Shown one piece after another: positions 19,769 to 30,880 of a DNA stretch of 64,000 nt (position 1 is the first letter of the stretch; every line of letters starts with the position of its first letter). Origin of the DNA: Incurvaria masculella (Eukaryota; Arthropoda; Insecta; Lepidoptera; Incurvariidae); NCBI GenBank assembly GCA_946894095.1, contig OX335661.1, positions 17,018,665 to 17,082,664 of the forward strand, written 5' to 3'. Under the pieces are notes generated by a model that was not told where the DNA came from, ran no database searches, and worked only from the letters and a program-made list of their open reading frames with translations. Both the position numbers and the translations under genes were made by a program.

Positions 19769-22700
19769 TTATAACTTATTTTCGAATATGACGGCGAGTC
19801 GCCCTACTGGACGTCGAAGTGACCCCGTCTGGGTCCGGATGTCTACCATTCTGATTATGCCGTCTTTTCCAGGGTAGACTGCGCTGACCACGCCCTTTGG
19901 CCAGGTGGCTCGAGGTTGGTTCGGGTCGGTTACGAGGACTACATCACCTATTGTAATCGCTCTACCGGTCGTGTGCCACTTTTGGCGCGGTACCAACGTA
20001 GGTAAATATTCTTTAAGCCAGCGCTTCCAAAAATGGTTGGTGAGTGCTTGCGCTATTCTCCACTGTTTACGTAATTCGTTTGCGTCAAATTTCCCTGGTA
20101 CGTGATACTCCCCGGTACTTGAGCCTATCAAAAAATGGTTTGGCGTGAGGCTCTCGTCGTCTCCGTGATCGAGCGAAACATGCGTAAGCGGCCGTGTGTT
20201 GACAAGAAATTCCGCTTCTGCGAAGAGCGTCGCTAGCGTCTCCGGGTGTGGCGCCCTGCTACACATGGTTGCGCTCAGAGCTATTTTGACTGACTTTATC
20301 AAACGTTCCCAGGCCCCGCCGGCCCACGGTGCGACCGGTGGGTTAAATTTGAACTCGATTTTCCGAAGTTTGGAAAAATTATTTATTGCGTCGGTTTCCA
20401 ACTCCGAAATACATTTCTGTAACTCGCGATCTGCGCCAACCATATTCGTCCCATTATCGGACCAGATAACTTTAGGCGTGCCGCGGCGGCACATAAACCT
20501 TCGGATAGCTTGAATGCACGAGTCTGCACTCAAGCTCGCTGCAATCTCGAGGTGGATGGCTCTCGTTGTCAGGCACGTGAAAATCACGCCCCAACGCTTT
20601 TCACGACGTCGACCGATGGAGACCTCTAGCGGTCCAAAATAATCCATTCCCGTCATGGTGAATGGCCTTGCGAGGTGAGCGACGCGTTCGTCTGGTAGAT
20701 TGCCCATTTTAGGGTTCTGAGGTTTCGCCTTATTTTTCTTACATGTATTGCAGGAAAATTGGATTTTCTTCAATGCCGCTCGTAGTCCGAAAATAAAATA
20801 TTGTGTGCGTAAAACGTTAATCTGTTTGTCCGTTCCTTCGTGTCGTAGTCGGTCGTGCGTATCAAAAATAAGGAGCAAAGTGAATCGGTGCCTGCCATCA
20901 AGAATTGTAGGGTTCTTAATGTCGTATTCTATAAAGTTTGTTTTCACTCTACCTTCGGCGCGGAGCACTCCCTCCGAATCTAAGTAGGGACTTAGCGGAA
21001 TTAGTCGATTTTTATACGGAAGCGGCTTGTTTTCACGTAATAACTTTATTTCGGTACTGAAACTTTCGTTTTGCGCGTGCTTTATCCAGCTTAGCTCTGC
21101 TTGCTGATATTCCGTTGTCGTTAGCTGAGCTGGATTTTTGCGACATTTTTCTATAAACATTCGGACGTATGCTGTTGTATTTATCAGTCGAGAATATTTT
21201 GAGAAACGGCTAATATCTGGCAGACCGGCATCTGAAATGGGTTCGACGAGGTGCGCGGTCTGAATTTTTTCTTCGTTCGGAACGTCTGGCTTGATTTGCG
21301 GTGGCCATGTCCCCGGTGCGCCAAGTAAAAAGGCTGGTCCCGCTATCCAGCGGCTCTGAGGCGTAAGATCGGCGCGCTGTGAGTTTCTGGTGGCTTCGTC
21401 GGCCACATTCAAATCGGTCGGACAATAGCGCCATTCTGAAATATCAGTCAGCTCGTCGAGCTCGGCCAGTCGGTGCGATACGTAGGCTTTATATGATGAT
21501 TTATCGGATGCTATCCAGCCGAGCACAGTTTGGCTGTCCGACCACATTGTCGTGGCATGTATGTCGATGTCGTGTTCTCGTTTTATCGTGTCAGCCAATC
21601 GGGCTGCTAATAAGGCACCAGAAAGCTCCAAACGTGGTATCGATGTGACCTTTCGCGAGGCCACGCGAGTCTTAGACGAAATGAAACTTAACGTCACGTT
21701 TAAGTTACGTTGCGTGGTCCGGAAGTAGGCAACGGCGGCGTACGCGTGGGAACTTGCATCTGCGAAAATATGTAACTCGCGTCGTACTGGTGACTCCGTG
21801 GTTCCGTTGAAATAGTGTCTAGGTACATGTACTTCCTTTGCAGTTTCGAGTTCGGCCAACCATACTTTCCAATTCTCGTAATCATTTTCACAGATCTTCT
21901 CGTCCCAGCCTACTTCGGACTTCCAAATATTTTGTAAAAGTATTTTGGATTTTACTGTTATTGGGCTCAGTATGCCAACGGGGTCAAATACCGTCATAAC
22001 TAACTTCAGCACCTCTCGTTTCGTAGGTCGTTGCTCGCCGGTGACGATCGTAGTCTTAAGTTTTTTCATAGATAAGTCGAATGCGAGGACATCTTCTCTT
22101 GGGTTCCAGTGCAGGCCCAACGTTCGTAGGTTCGGTGCTTCCTGTTGAGCTAGTGTGACCGTTCCGCTGGCTCGGTGTTCGGGCGGTACATCGCTTAATG
22201 CCTTTTCGTTCGATGCTGCCCAGGAGGTTATGAAAAAACCTCCTTTTCTGTGCGTTTTTCGTACGCCGTTGATGATTTCTCGCGCTTCCTCCAGGCTGTT
22301 AGTGCTGTCCAACATGTCATCAACATAATGGTTTCGGATTATCGCGTGCTTGACTCGATCGCTGGCTTCCGTGTCGTTGGTTGCATTGACATTTTTTACG
22401 TATTGGGCTGAGCACGGCGAGCTGGTAGCTCCGAACAGAAGTGACGTCATCACGTATTCGTCGGCCTTCGGCTGATTTCGGTCGCTTCGCCACAGAAAGC
22501 GTTGTGAGTCTTGGTCCGCGGCGATTATTTTTATTCTTAAAAACATTTCTTCTATGTCGGCGGTGAATCCGACTGCTCCTTGCCGAAATCTGAATATGCA
22601 GCCTAATAACGAGTTCAACAGGTCCGGTCCGCTGAGCAGCTTGTCATTGAGCGCTACACTAGCGCTCCGTGCGGCGGCGTCAAAAACCACGCGGATCTTG

Positions 22701-25429
22701 TTAGGCTTATTCGGGTTATACACAGCAAAATGTGGCAGGTAAAATGTACGTGGGCTGATGTTTCCTGCCTCGGCAGACGTTAACTTCCGTGCATAACCCT
22801 GTTCGATGTAACGATTAATTTTATCTGCGTATCGTTCGGCGAAATCCGTATCTTTTTCCATTTTGATTTCGATGGAACGTAGCCGCTTTTCCGCGTGACG
22901 TCTGCTGGGCGGGAAACTGGTATCGCTGTCCTTCCATAGGAGTCCGGTTTCCCAACGTGGTCCGTCGATCTTTTTTGTTGTACTTTCCAGAATACTGTGA
23001 GCTTGCCTAAGGCTCGGCGTAATGCGTTGTTTGGGCTCGACTCCCATTTCCTCGGCTCCTACGTGCCGTCGAATTAACTCAGATACGTCGGTATTAACGT
23101 GCATCACGTAATTTACGTTATTCTCATTTCTGTGGCCGTTCAAGTGCCCGTGAATGCACCATCCGAGGTGAGTAAATGAGGCTGCCGGCTCGTTAGGTGC
23201 ACCGTTTCTTATCTGCCGGCCCACAATAAGGTGCCAGTTGTCCTGACCTATCAAAATACCTACGGGCGAAGGATTTTCTAAATTTAGCTTAATTCCTTTC
23301 AAATGGCTGAAGGCCCGTAACGTCGCCGTCGGTATCGACGACGCGGCCGGCAAATGAAGCGTTTTCATCGTTTTGGCATTAATAAAAAATTCTTTGGCTT
23401 TACTGTCCGCGCCCTTAATGTGCAATCCTACGTGACGAGACGCGTCGGTCGTAGTTCCGGCTATGCCGCGTAGGGTCAGCTCACTCGTTGGCCCCGGTAG
23501 CCCTAATTTCGTAGCGAGGTCCTCGTTCATTAACGTGATAGCTGACCCGTCATCAAGGAAAGCTGACGTTTTAATACTTCCGTTAGGTCCGCGTAAAATC
23601 ACAGGCAATATTTTCAATAGAACTTTGCTGGAGCAACTTACGCAGCCTACGTCAACTTCGCGTTTATCTTCTGTTTCAGAGGTCGGATTATGTTTTTGTT
23701 CGTTGGACCTCCTCAACAGTGGGTGAGTTTTTCGTGACTTACTCTTAAGGCAATAGTTGCCGCGATGCCCTACCTTTAAGCAACGGTAACATCCATTTAA
23801 TCTCTGAACCGTTAAAAATCTATCGTCAACCGACATACCCATGAATTTGGAACAATAATTATATTCATGTCCGTCTTGCTCGCACAACTCGCATTTTCTT
23901 ACAAATTTAGTGTCGCTGCTTTTAAAATTCTCGCTCGCGGTAGCAGCGAACACTCGTGGATGCGGCGGGAGTGGGGGTCGGGCGTACGTAGCGCGTGGGA
24001 GGTTGCGCGGCTCCCTGATTGGCTGAGGCGCGCCACTTGACGCTACTGCGGGTGTTGCTAAATCAAAACGTCTCGGGATGTTGTGTGCGATTTGGTCTAA
24101 CCATCGCTCAAATATACAAATTGGAGGTTGTTTCGACTGATCGTTCTGCGCGTGAAGCCACCACATATGACGTAGATGCTCCGGTAACTTATCTTCGATA
24201 CTATTAAGCAAATCGGTATCTTCAACGCGAGCTCGGTAGTTTGCTGCGCGGTCGGAATTATTAAAATAAGACACGGAATCCGAATATACAACAGACATGA
24301 GACCTCCAATAAGTGTAGCCAAATCACACAAACTTTCTCGGCTTGTTGAGTCGCGAATTCTCGGAAATGATTTTATCGAAGTTAACATTTGAGACACAAC
24401 AATAGAAGGGGACCCGTATTTATCTTCTAGCCGGTTAAAAATTCTTTTCAGATTTGACGGGTGATTCAAAAGTACTGAAACCGTACGGCGCGCCTCTCCT
24501 TGCAGTGACTTTTGAACTTTTGCAAAAACATCGCGATCGGACAAGCTTTTATTATTTAAAAGTGAATTTAACGTGTCCGCATAAATATACCATTGCCCAA
24601 TGGAACCATCAAAATTAGGGAGATCGTTAAGTGACTGCTTTGCACCAAGATATAAAATAGCCTTACTCACATGGTCCGCGGTGGCCGGCGATGCGGCGGC
24701 TGCGGCGTCGGCGTTCCAGGCTCGCTCCCTCGCAGGCACTGGGTCGGTCACTCGGTGGGCAGGAGCAGTCACTTCGCGCACAGGTATCGTCACTTCGGGC
24801 ACAGGTACTGTCACTTTGCACACAAGCTCGTTCACGTGCGGGGCTCGTTCGGCTGGCAGCAGTCTCGCGTCCTCTTGTTGCTGCAGCCATTTGCGGGTCA
24901 GCTCCTCCCGGTTCGGCTCGTCGAGGTCGTCGCCGCCGCACGATGATTCTTCTTCTAGGCAGATTAGCCGCGCCTGGGCTAGCTGCGTCGCTGCTTGGGC
25001 TTCTTCCAGCTTCCGCTTGGCCAGCTCCATCTCGGCCTGACGTCGCTGTCTGGATCTGGCCGTGCTGGTCGTAGATGCCGCTCGTCCGCTGCGTGCCGGT
25101 GCCGGAGGTCCGTTGTCTGGTCGTGGTCGCACGGTGTCGTGCGTGTCCGCCGTCGTGGTGCCATGAGACCACGTGTTGGTCTCCGTCGCGGTGGCACGTG
25201 GACGTGTGGAAGGCGTGGCGGTCCTCTCGGCTCGTTCTGTCGGCGGCGTCCCGGACGGCTGCTTCGGTGAGTCGGTCCCTCCCTCGGGTGGCGCAGGGGG
25301 GCCGGACGTCGTGGGGTTGGTCGCGGCCTCTGGCGTCGTGGAGATGGCCGCGGTCGTGGCTTGTTCCGACGGAGTTCTTGTTGCAGCCGCAGGTCGTTCC
25401 GCGTTCTTCCGGCTTCTCGTGATCGGCAT
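19769..25429 (-). CDS. BEL/Pao Gag-Pol polyprotein (intact)
   Basis: Intact 1886-residue polyprotein from the first ATG (25429). The frame is open a further 22 codons upstream, but only to a GTG within the LTR. Approximate residues: 1-250 Pro/Thr/Arg-rich gag start with a Gln/Glu/Lys coiled segment; about 270-430 DUF1759-like gag core (FDGSIGQWYIYADTL); about 510-560 two zinc knuckles (CELCEQDGHEYNYC and CYRCLKVGHRGNYC); about 625 aspartic protease (LDDGSAITLMNE); about 910-1050 reverse transcriptase ending in YVDDMLDS; about 1220 RNase H (FADASSHAYAA); about 1520 integrase zinc-binding HEGTDKQIN...CNTCKK; about 1655 integrase core (SDNGTNMVG); and a DUF5641-like C-terminus. The element ORF is on the same strand as the GMC gene it interrupts. 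Confidence 0.95.
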   Translation of the reverse strand: MPITRSRKNAERPAAATRTPSEQATTAAISTTPEAATNPTTSGPPAPPEGGTDSPKQPSGTPPTERAERTATPSTRPRATATETNTWSHGTTTADTHDTVRPRPDNGPPAPARSGRAASTTSTARSRQRRQAEMELAKRKLEEAQAATQLAQARLICLEEESSCGGDDLDEPNREELTRKWLQQQEDARLLPAERAPHVNELVCKVTVPVPEVTIPVREVTAPAHRVTDPVPARERAWNADAAAAASPATADHVSKAILYLGAKQSLNDLPNFDGSIGQWYIYADTLNSLLNNKSLSDRDVFAKVQKSLQGEARRTVSVLLNHPSNLKRIFNRLEDKYGSPSIVVSQMLTSIKSFPRIRDSTSRESLCDLATLIGGLMSVVYSDSVSYFNNSDRAANYRARVEDTDLLNSIEDKLPEHLRHMWWLHAQNDQSKQPPICIFERWLDQIAHNIPRRFDLATPAVASSGAPQPIREPRNLPRATYARPPLPPHPRVFAATASENFKSSDTKFVRKCELCEQDGHEYNYCSKFMGMSVDDRFLTVQRLNGCYRCLKVGHRGNYCLKSKSRKTHPLLRRSNEQKHNPTSETEDKREVDVGCVSCSSKVLLKILPVILRGPNGSIKTSAFLDDGSAITLMNEDLATKLGLPGPTSELTLRGIAGTTTDASRHVGLHIKGADSKAKEFFINAKTMKTLHLPAASSIPTATLRAFSHLKGIKLNLENPSPVGILIGQDNWHLIVGRQIRNGAPNEPAASFTHLGWCIHGHLNGHRNENNVNYVMHVNTDVSELIRRHVGAEEMGVEPKQRITPSLRQAHSILESTTKKIDGPRWETGLLWKDSDTSFPPSRRHAEKRLRSIEIKMEKDTDFAERYADKINRYIEQGYARKLTSAEAGNISPRTFYLPHFAVYNPNKPNKIRVVFDAAARSASVALNDKLLSGPDLLNSLLGCIFRFRQGAVGFTADIEEMFLRIKIIAADQDSQRFLWRSDRNQPKADEYVMTSLLFGATSSPCSAQYVKNVNATNDTEASDRVKHAIIRNHYVDDMLDSTNSLEEAREIINGVRKTHRKGGFFITSWAASNEKALSDVPPEHRASGTVTLAQQEAPNLRTLGLHWNPREDVLAFDLSMKKLKTTIVTGEQRPTKREVLKLVMTVFDPVGILSPITVKSKILLQNIWKSEVGWDEKICENDYENWKVWLAELETAKEVHVPRHYFNGTTESPVRRELHIFADASSHAYAAVAYFRTTQRNLNVTLSFISSKTRVASRKVTSIPRLELSGALLAARLADTIKREHDIDIHATTMWSDSQTVLGWIASDKSSYKAYVSHRLAELDELTDISEWRYCPTDLNVADEATRNSQRADLTPQSRWIAGPAFLLGAPGTWPPQIKPDVPNEEKIQTAHLVEPISDAGLPDISRFSKYSRLINTTAYVRMFIEKCRKNPAQLTTTEYQQAELSWIKHAQNESFSTEIKLLRENKPLPYKNRLIPLSPYLDSEGVLRAEGRVKTNFIEYDIKNPTILDGRHRFTLLLIFDTHDRLRHEGTDKQINVLRTQYFIFGLRAALKKIQFSCNTCKKNKAKPQNPKMGNLPDERVAHLARPFTMTGMDYFGPLEVSIGRRREKRWGVIFTCLTTRAIHLEIAASLSADSCIQAIRRFMCRRGTPKVIWSDNGTNMVGADRELQKCISELETDAINNFSKLRKIEFKFNPPVAPWAGGAWERLIKSVKIALSATMCSRAPHPETLATLFAEAEFLVNTRPLTHVSLDHGDDESLTPNHFLIGSSTGEYHVPGKFDANELRKQWRIAQALTNHFWKRWLKEYLPTLVPRQKWHTTGRAITIGDVVLVTDPNQPRATWPKGVVSAVYPGKDGIIRMVDIRTQTGSLRRPVGRLAVIFENKL

Positions 25430-25464
25430 GATGTTGTCGTGATCCAGGTCGCAGGGACTGGATC

Positions 25465-25483
25465 CGGCTCGAAGTGGACCAGA
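25465..25483 (-). other. Primer-binding site of BEL/Pao element
   Basis: Immediately after the 5' LTR (with a TC spacer) the minus strand reads TGGTCCACTTCGAGCCGGA. This resembles the complement of the 3' end of insect tRNA-Tyr, except for two extra bases after TGGTCC. The tRNA assignment is from memory and tentative. Confidence 0.5.
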
Positions 25484-26846
25484 TGTATCCGCCACCCCCC
25501 GAAGCTCAGTGGACTGTAGTACGTGGACGGCGGGCGGAGGCGGCGGGGTACAGGGTCTCCGATAGCTCGATCGTAGCGACGTCCGCTACCTCCAGTTCCA
25601 GCCGACGGGGTGCCTCCCTGCAGGACTCGATGTCGATCCGGAGATCTCGTAGGTCAGGGGTCGTGGTGCCGGAACCGAAGCGTAGTATTTCGATCAGAAT
25701 AAAACACCGTAATGTTGTAGCGAACGTAACGTATATTGAAATTTAATTTCCTTAACTACCTTGAAAAGTAATAAAATAGACGGCCACTAGAGCCTCTCCG
25801 TACTTTGATTCCTATTTCGTTTTACAAAATGTACTGCTCTAGCCTTATATCTTTGGTTGTACATGTTGGACTTAAAATCTAAACATATGTGCGGATAGAT
25901 CTCGCTGAGATCTATCCAAATAGTATAAGGTATATTGGCCTTTTGTGGAGACTCGTAAAATAGGCTCAATATTGTTGTCTCCCATTACAATTTCTTGCAT
26001 AAATATAACTTTGCCTCAACCCCATTCGTGGTACACATGCTAGACTTTCGTGTTGGGTACATCATTCGATAGGTACTTTTTTCGCTCTTTCCATACATGT
26101 ACAAATAAATTCGTAACTTTAAGATTTAATACAATTTCTTGCTTTCAAAGATATTTTACATGGTACATTTTTCGAGTTGCCTCGTTCGGCCGCCAAGAGG
26201 GCGCGCGCGTCGTTGTGCTAAATTCGTCCGCGGCGCGCAGAGCGCGTCCGCTGCTTTTATTTTAAAATGGACTTTTCGTAAAATTACATAATATCTCGTA
26301 TATGATATATTCTCAAAAATAACAAAAACATATATTTCTTCCGTGTGGCTTTACATAGGTTATAAAACACTAAGACCATATAGCTTCTAAAATATTATAA
26401 TATTGTTCGTGGAGTCATGCGGCACGTATATACATTTATTTACAACAAGACTCATATACTTTATTTACAATATTATTCTAAAAGGACTTATAGCTAACAC
26501 AATTATCAAAAAACATATCGTGGCCTCGCCTGAGGTTACTTAACTGAGCTGTACACGTTATTTATCTTACAGTCCTAAACACACATTATCTAAGTATCGT
26601 ATATTTACAACATAATACAAATGAACATATTTCGGGGCATAATGTGTGAGTAAGGCAATCTATATCTCGGTGCAAGCAGTCATAATAATATCATAGGGCT
26701 TTTCGTGGGTATCGGTCGTAGGCGAGGCAGATAATTGTGAAAGGCGTGCGGGGGAGGGGACAGGTAGCGCGCCTGGCAGGTAGTGCGCGTCAGTGTCTTT
26801 TGTTTCGGTTCGCGCTCCTCGTGATATCTTGATTTAGTCCAATACA
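25484..26846 (-). repeat. BEL/Pao 5' LTR (element orientation)
   Basis: 1363 bp, apparently identical to 18283-19645. It should contain the element's promoter and now lies between the two halves of GMC exon 5. Confidence 0.95.
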
Positions 26847-26851
26847 CTTCC
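26847..26851. repeat. Target-site duplication (right)
   Basis: CTTCC directly after the CCAATACA end of the LTR; pair of 18278-18282. Confidence 0.92.
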
Positions 26852-28554
26852 CTCCGTGCTTTCACTGTGTACTTCAAACGACTGCGTACATATTCAACCC
26901 CGTATGCTCTCTTTGATTCTGGGTCGATTAGTACTTTCGTTGCGAATGTTTCTGGCAATATGTGCAGGTTCTTCCTTCGCTTATGTGGGTGCAAGTACGC
27001 CTTCGCCGCACTTTGTCTGTGTCCATTCTTGGTCGTGGTCTGAATATATCCGAATCCGAAGCCGTCGGGTGCGTTGTAGTCCACGGTAGGATGACCAAGC
27101 ATTCTTCCAGCTTCCAGGAACGCATCAGCAAGTTTGGTTCTAAAATGAATATTTTAAAATTAAATTCAATTGTTACATACATGCAAATTATACTTATGTT
27201 ATAACACACATGAAGACAGCCTCAAATACCTGTTCACGCTGAGAAAACGCGTTCTATATTTCTTCATCGGATTGCTATCCATTGCCCAAATAAATTTCAT
27301 TAGTTCTTTGTAATAGCAATATTGACTTCACATTTTTTTTTCAGTTAAAGTTTTTAGGTACGTACTTTTTAGATGTTAAAATGAAATGTATTCGTTAATA
27401 ATATTATTGTAACTATGTTCTATATCACGCGTTTGTGCCTGTGCAGTTTGGAAGTTTAGAAGCTCCGCTCGCAGGGCAAGCACGGAAATTTGAAACTTTA
27501 GACCCACAGAATACGATTGCAGGAACGTCCAAACTGGACTGCAGGCCCAAATCTGATTCAGTTTGATTCAAACCTGAACTGTCATCCCATACTTCAGAAC
27601 TTCACTTCGTGCACTACTATGGGATGACCGAACGGATTTGGTTATTCTGTTTGTGTATGTCAGTTTAATATTTCGTGGAAAAACTAGTGCGAACTCGGAG
27701 TACATAATAAATAGCGAAAAGAACTTGGGTCCTGCTAGGTGGCCCAGGACACCTCTTTATCTTTTTCCTTTCCGTATGGTTTACAGTTTTAGTTCCTAAA
27801 ATATTATTATTCAACAGGTGCCAACCGTGAAAATAGCAGTAATATTCAAGTAGGCGAAATGAATACCTGAAAGGTACATTCTCTACGGAAACCTTTCCGT
27901 CCCGTCCTCGATATGGAAGATTTTGATATTTCCTTAAATTTGATTTCTCCGACTTCTTGTAGTATTTTAATACTTCATTGTAAGACCTGCAATCGATTAA
28001 ACCAATCAAACTTTTAGAAATTAATAAAACATGTCAATAAAAATTAAATTAAAGCACCATGTAAACTCAAGAAAAAAAAAACAAAAAGCTTGTGTGCGGC
28101 AATGGCGGAAGATAAAGGTAAGGTGAGCGTTATCTCTAATGATTATGGATATTGATGATTTAGTGATTTGCTATAAGGTTTTCATGGAAGTGAAAACACG
28201 CACCAGCCGTAGTTGCCGTCGGCGGCGATGCGGTCCCACTCCTGCGGCCGGCCACGCGTGTACAGCATGTAGTTAATGACGCTGGTGCCGCCGACCGCCT
28301 TGCCGCGCGGCCAGAAGCAACGCTGCTGCTCCATGCCTGAAAGTCATTACATACTCTATGTATAGCCAAGTATAGCATAATGAAACATTCGTTAATTAAA
28401 ACATCGCTCCACAATTGACGAAATCGGTGAACAGACATACAAATACAAACAGCCAAACATAGAACCTCCTCCTTTTGTGAAGTCGGTAAAAAGATAAACT
28501 GAATTTGCTTTGATAAAAATGTCTTGAAGTTAATTGAATACGAGGAGGGGTCAC

Positions 28555-28745
28555 TCAGGGAATCTGATGTACATATGTTTGGTAATCTTAGTTATCTCAG
28601 CTAATCTTTGGCGGAAATCCGGGGAATCTGGTGGGAGTCCGAGAAATCTTAGGTAATCTGGAGTAAATTTTAGGGATTCTAGAAATCCCTAGGAAATCAT
28701 TGGCAATCTTACGAATTCATGGTAAAGTCGGAGAATCGTCGGTGC
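28555..28745. repeat. Degenerate GGAATCT-like repeat, intron 2 of gene C
   Basis: An irregular run of short related words (GGGAATCT, GGTAATCTT, GAGAAATCTTAGG, GGGATTCT, GGCAATCTT), about 10-20 bp apart over 190 bp. It resembles a decayed minisatellite. Confidence 0.5.
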
Positions 28746-29369
28746 GGGAGTCAGAAAAACGTCGGCAGCGGCGAGTGTTCCCTCTATATGTTCTTTTTTT
28801 ATAGTAATTAAAAAATGTTTTGCAGCAGTTTGTCACTATCAAAATTGAGAAGACAAGTGTATCGTCCGGCATGACTTAAAATGTTTTGCTCCTTCGAAAT
28901 ATGTTTGCAGTATTTCAATAACTTTGGGTTTCAGTTAGGAAGACCATCCTCTGCATGACCTTTTTTTTGCTTATCCAGAATCCTCGCTCAAACAAAAGTA
29001 ATTTAAAAATTAGGAATCGTTTTTAACTTTTAACAACCAGAATAAATAAATACTTATATCAATGAAAATTTTTTATTTAGCTTGCAACAAACACAACAGC
29101 GTTAAGGAAAGCAGTTAAATAAATGTTTTACCCCTTACCCAAACACACTCCTTGCTGGTATTCCATTGTGTACGGCCAAGTATAATCAGTCCGTTGAAAA
29201 TAGGGCGCTATAGCCGGTATGTCAGTGAGCAGCATCTCCGGCTTGCCCGCTTCCAGTAGCAGCACGGTGGCGCGCGGCTTGTCCTCGGTGAGGCGCGAGG
29301 CCAGCGCGCTGCCCGCCGAGCCCGCGCCCACTATCACGTAGTCGTACTCGGCGAGGGGCGCGCGGAACC

Positions 29370-30880
29370 CTGCAACGTGCGCCGGCTCAGTTACATCCTG
29401 CAGTAGCGTGTTACAAGAAGTGTGCGCACGGTGCTGTAGCCGGTATGTCGGTGAGCAGCATCTCCGGCTTGCCCGCTTCCAGCAGCAGCTCGGTGGCGCG
29501 CGGCTTGTCCTCGGTGAGGCGCGAGGCCAGCGCGCTGCCCGCCGAGCCCGCGCCCACTATCACGTAGTCGTACTCGGCGAGGGGCGCGCGGAACCCTGCA
29601 ACGTGCGCCGGCTCAGTTACATCCTGCAGTAGCGTGTTACAAGAAGTGTGCGCACGGTGCTGTAGCCGGTATGTCGGTGAGCAGCATCTCCGGCTTGCCC
29701 GCTTCCAGCAGCAGCTCGGTGGCGCGCGGCTTGTCCTCGGGGTAGGGGCGAGGCCAGCGCGCTGCACGCCGAGCCCGCGCCCACTATCACGTAGTCGTAC
29801 TCGGCGAGGGGCGCGCGGAACCCTGCAACGTGCGCCGGCTCAGTTACATCCTGCAGTAGCGTGTTACAAGAAGTGTGCGCACGGTGCTGTAGCCGGTATG
29901 TCGGTGAGCAGCATCTCCGGCTTGCCCGCTTCCAGCAGCAGCTCGGTGGCGCGCGGCTTGTCCTCGGTGAGGCGCGAGGCCAGCGCGCTGCACGCCGAGC
30001 CCGCGCCCACTATCACGTAGTCGTACTCGGCGAGGGGCGCGCGGAACCCTGCAACGTGCGCCGGCTCAGTTACATCCTGCAGTAGCGTGTTACAAGAAGT
30101 GTGCGCACGGTGCTGTAGCCGGTATGTCGGTGAGCAGCATCTCCGGCTTGCCCGCTTCCAGCAGCAGCTCGGTGGCGCGCGGCTTGTCCTCGGTGAGGCG
30201 CGAGGCCAGCGCGCTGCCCGCCGAGCCCGCGCCCACTATCACGTAGTCGTACTCGGCGAGGGGCGCGCGGAACCCTGCAACGTGCGCCGGCTCAGTTACA
30301 TCCTGCAGTAGCGTGTTACAAGAAGTGTGCGCACGGTGCTGTAGCCGGTATGTCGGTGAGCAGCATCTCCGGCTTGCCCGCTTCCAGCAGCAGCTCGGTG
30401 GCGCGCGGCTTGTCCTCGGGGTAGGGGCGAGGCCAGCGCGCTGCACGCCGAGCCCGCGCCCACTATCACGTAGTCGTACTCGGCGAGGGGCGCGCGGAAC
30501 CCTGCAACGTGCGCCGGCTCAGTTACATCCTGCAGTAGCGTGTTACAAGAAGTGTGCGCACGGTGCTGTAGCCGGTATGTCGGTGAGCAGCATCTCCGGC
30601 TTGCCCGCTTCCAGCAGCAGCTCGGTGGCGCGCGGCTTGTCCTCGGTGAGGCGCGAGGCCAGCGCGCTGCACGCCGAGCCCGCGCCCACTATCACGTAGT
30701 CGTACTCGGCGAGGGGCGCGCGGAACCCTGCAACGTGCGCCGGCTCAGTTACACCCTGCAGTAGCGTGTTACAAGAAGTGTGCGCACGGCGCTGTAGCCG
30801 GTATGTCGGTGAGCAGCATCTCCGGCTTGCCCGCTTCCAGCCGCAGCACAGTGGCGCGAGGGGCGCAAGAGTAGTAGTGT
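29370..30880 (-). repeat. Exon 2 partial-copy array in intron 1 of gene C
   Basis: Unit boundaries (CAGTAGCGTG on the plus strand) at 29401, 29627, 29854, 30080, 30306, 30533 and 30759: six full units of 226, 227, 226, 226, 227 and 226 bp plus one truncated. Units 1-3 (29401-30079) and 4-6 (30080-30758) form two 679-bp blocks with the same variants in the same order, for example GGGGTAGGGGCG only in units 2 and 5, and CTGCACGCC in units 2, 3, 5 and 6. Each unit keeps the acceptor and the VGAGSAGS codons and ends PCAHFL-stop. Confidence 0.93.

Larger units (their letters stand above)
18283..26846 (-). mobile_element. BEL/Pao LTR retrotransposon, full length
   Basis: An 8564-bp element with 1363-bp LTRs at 18283-19645 and 25484-26846, each beginning TGTATCC and ending CCAATACA on the plus strand. 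It is inserted in exon 5 of GMC gene C, in the same transcriptional direction, with a CTTCC duplication. One uninterrupted gag-pol ORF lies between the LTRs. The domain order (protease, RT, RNase H, integrase, DUF5641-like tail) and a DUF1759-like gag define BEL/Pao. There is no env-like ORF. I saw no difference between the LTRs when reading them side by side, which indicates a very recent insertion. Confidence 0.95.

Noticed and set aside
24600..25442. Overlapping plus- and minus-strand ORFs near the gag start
   Set aside because: Shadows of the GC-rich, low-complexity gag N-terminus in other frames.
25430..25495. Upstream extension of gag-pol to a GTG at 25495
   Set aside because: It lies in the LTR and across the primer site. 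Eukaryotic initiation at GTG is unlikely, and an ATG follows at 25429.
29370..30880. CRISPR-like array
   Set aside because: The units are contiguous 226-bp copies of exon sequence with no unique spacers, in a eukaryotic gene.
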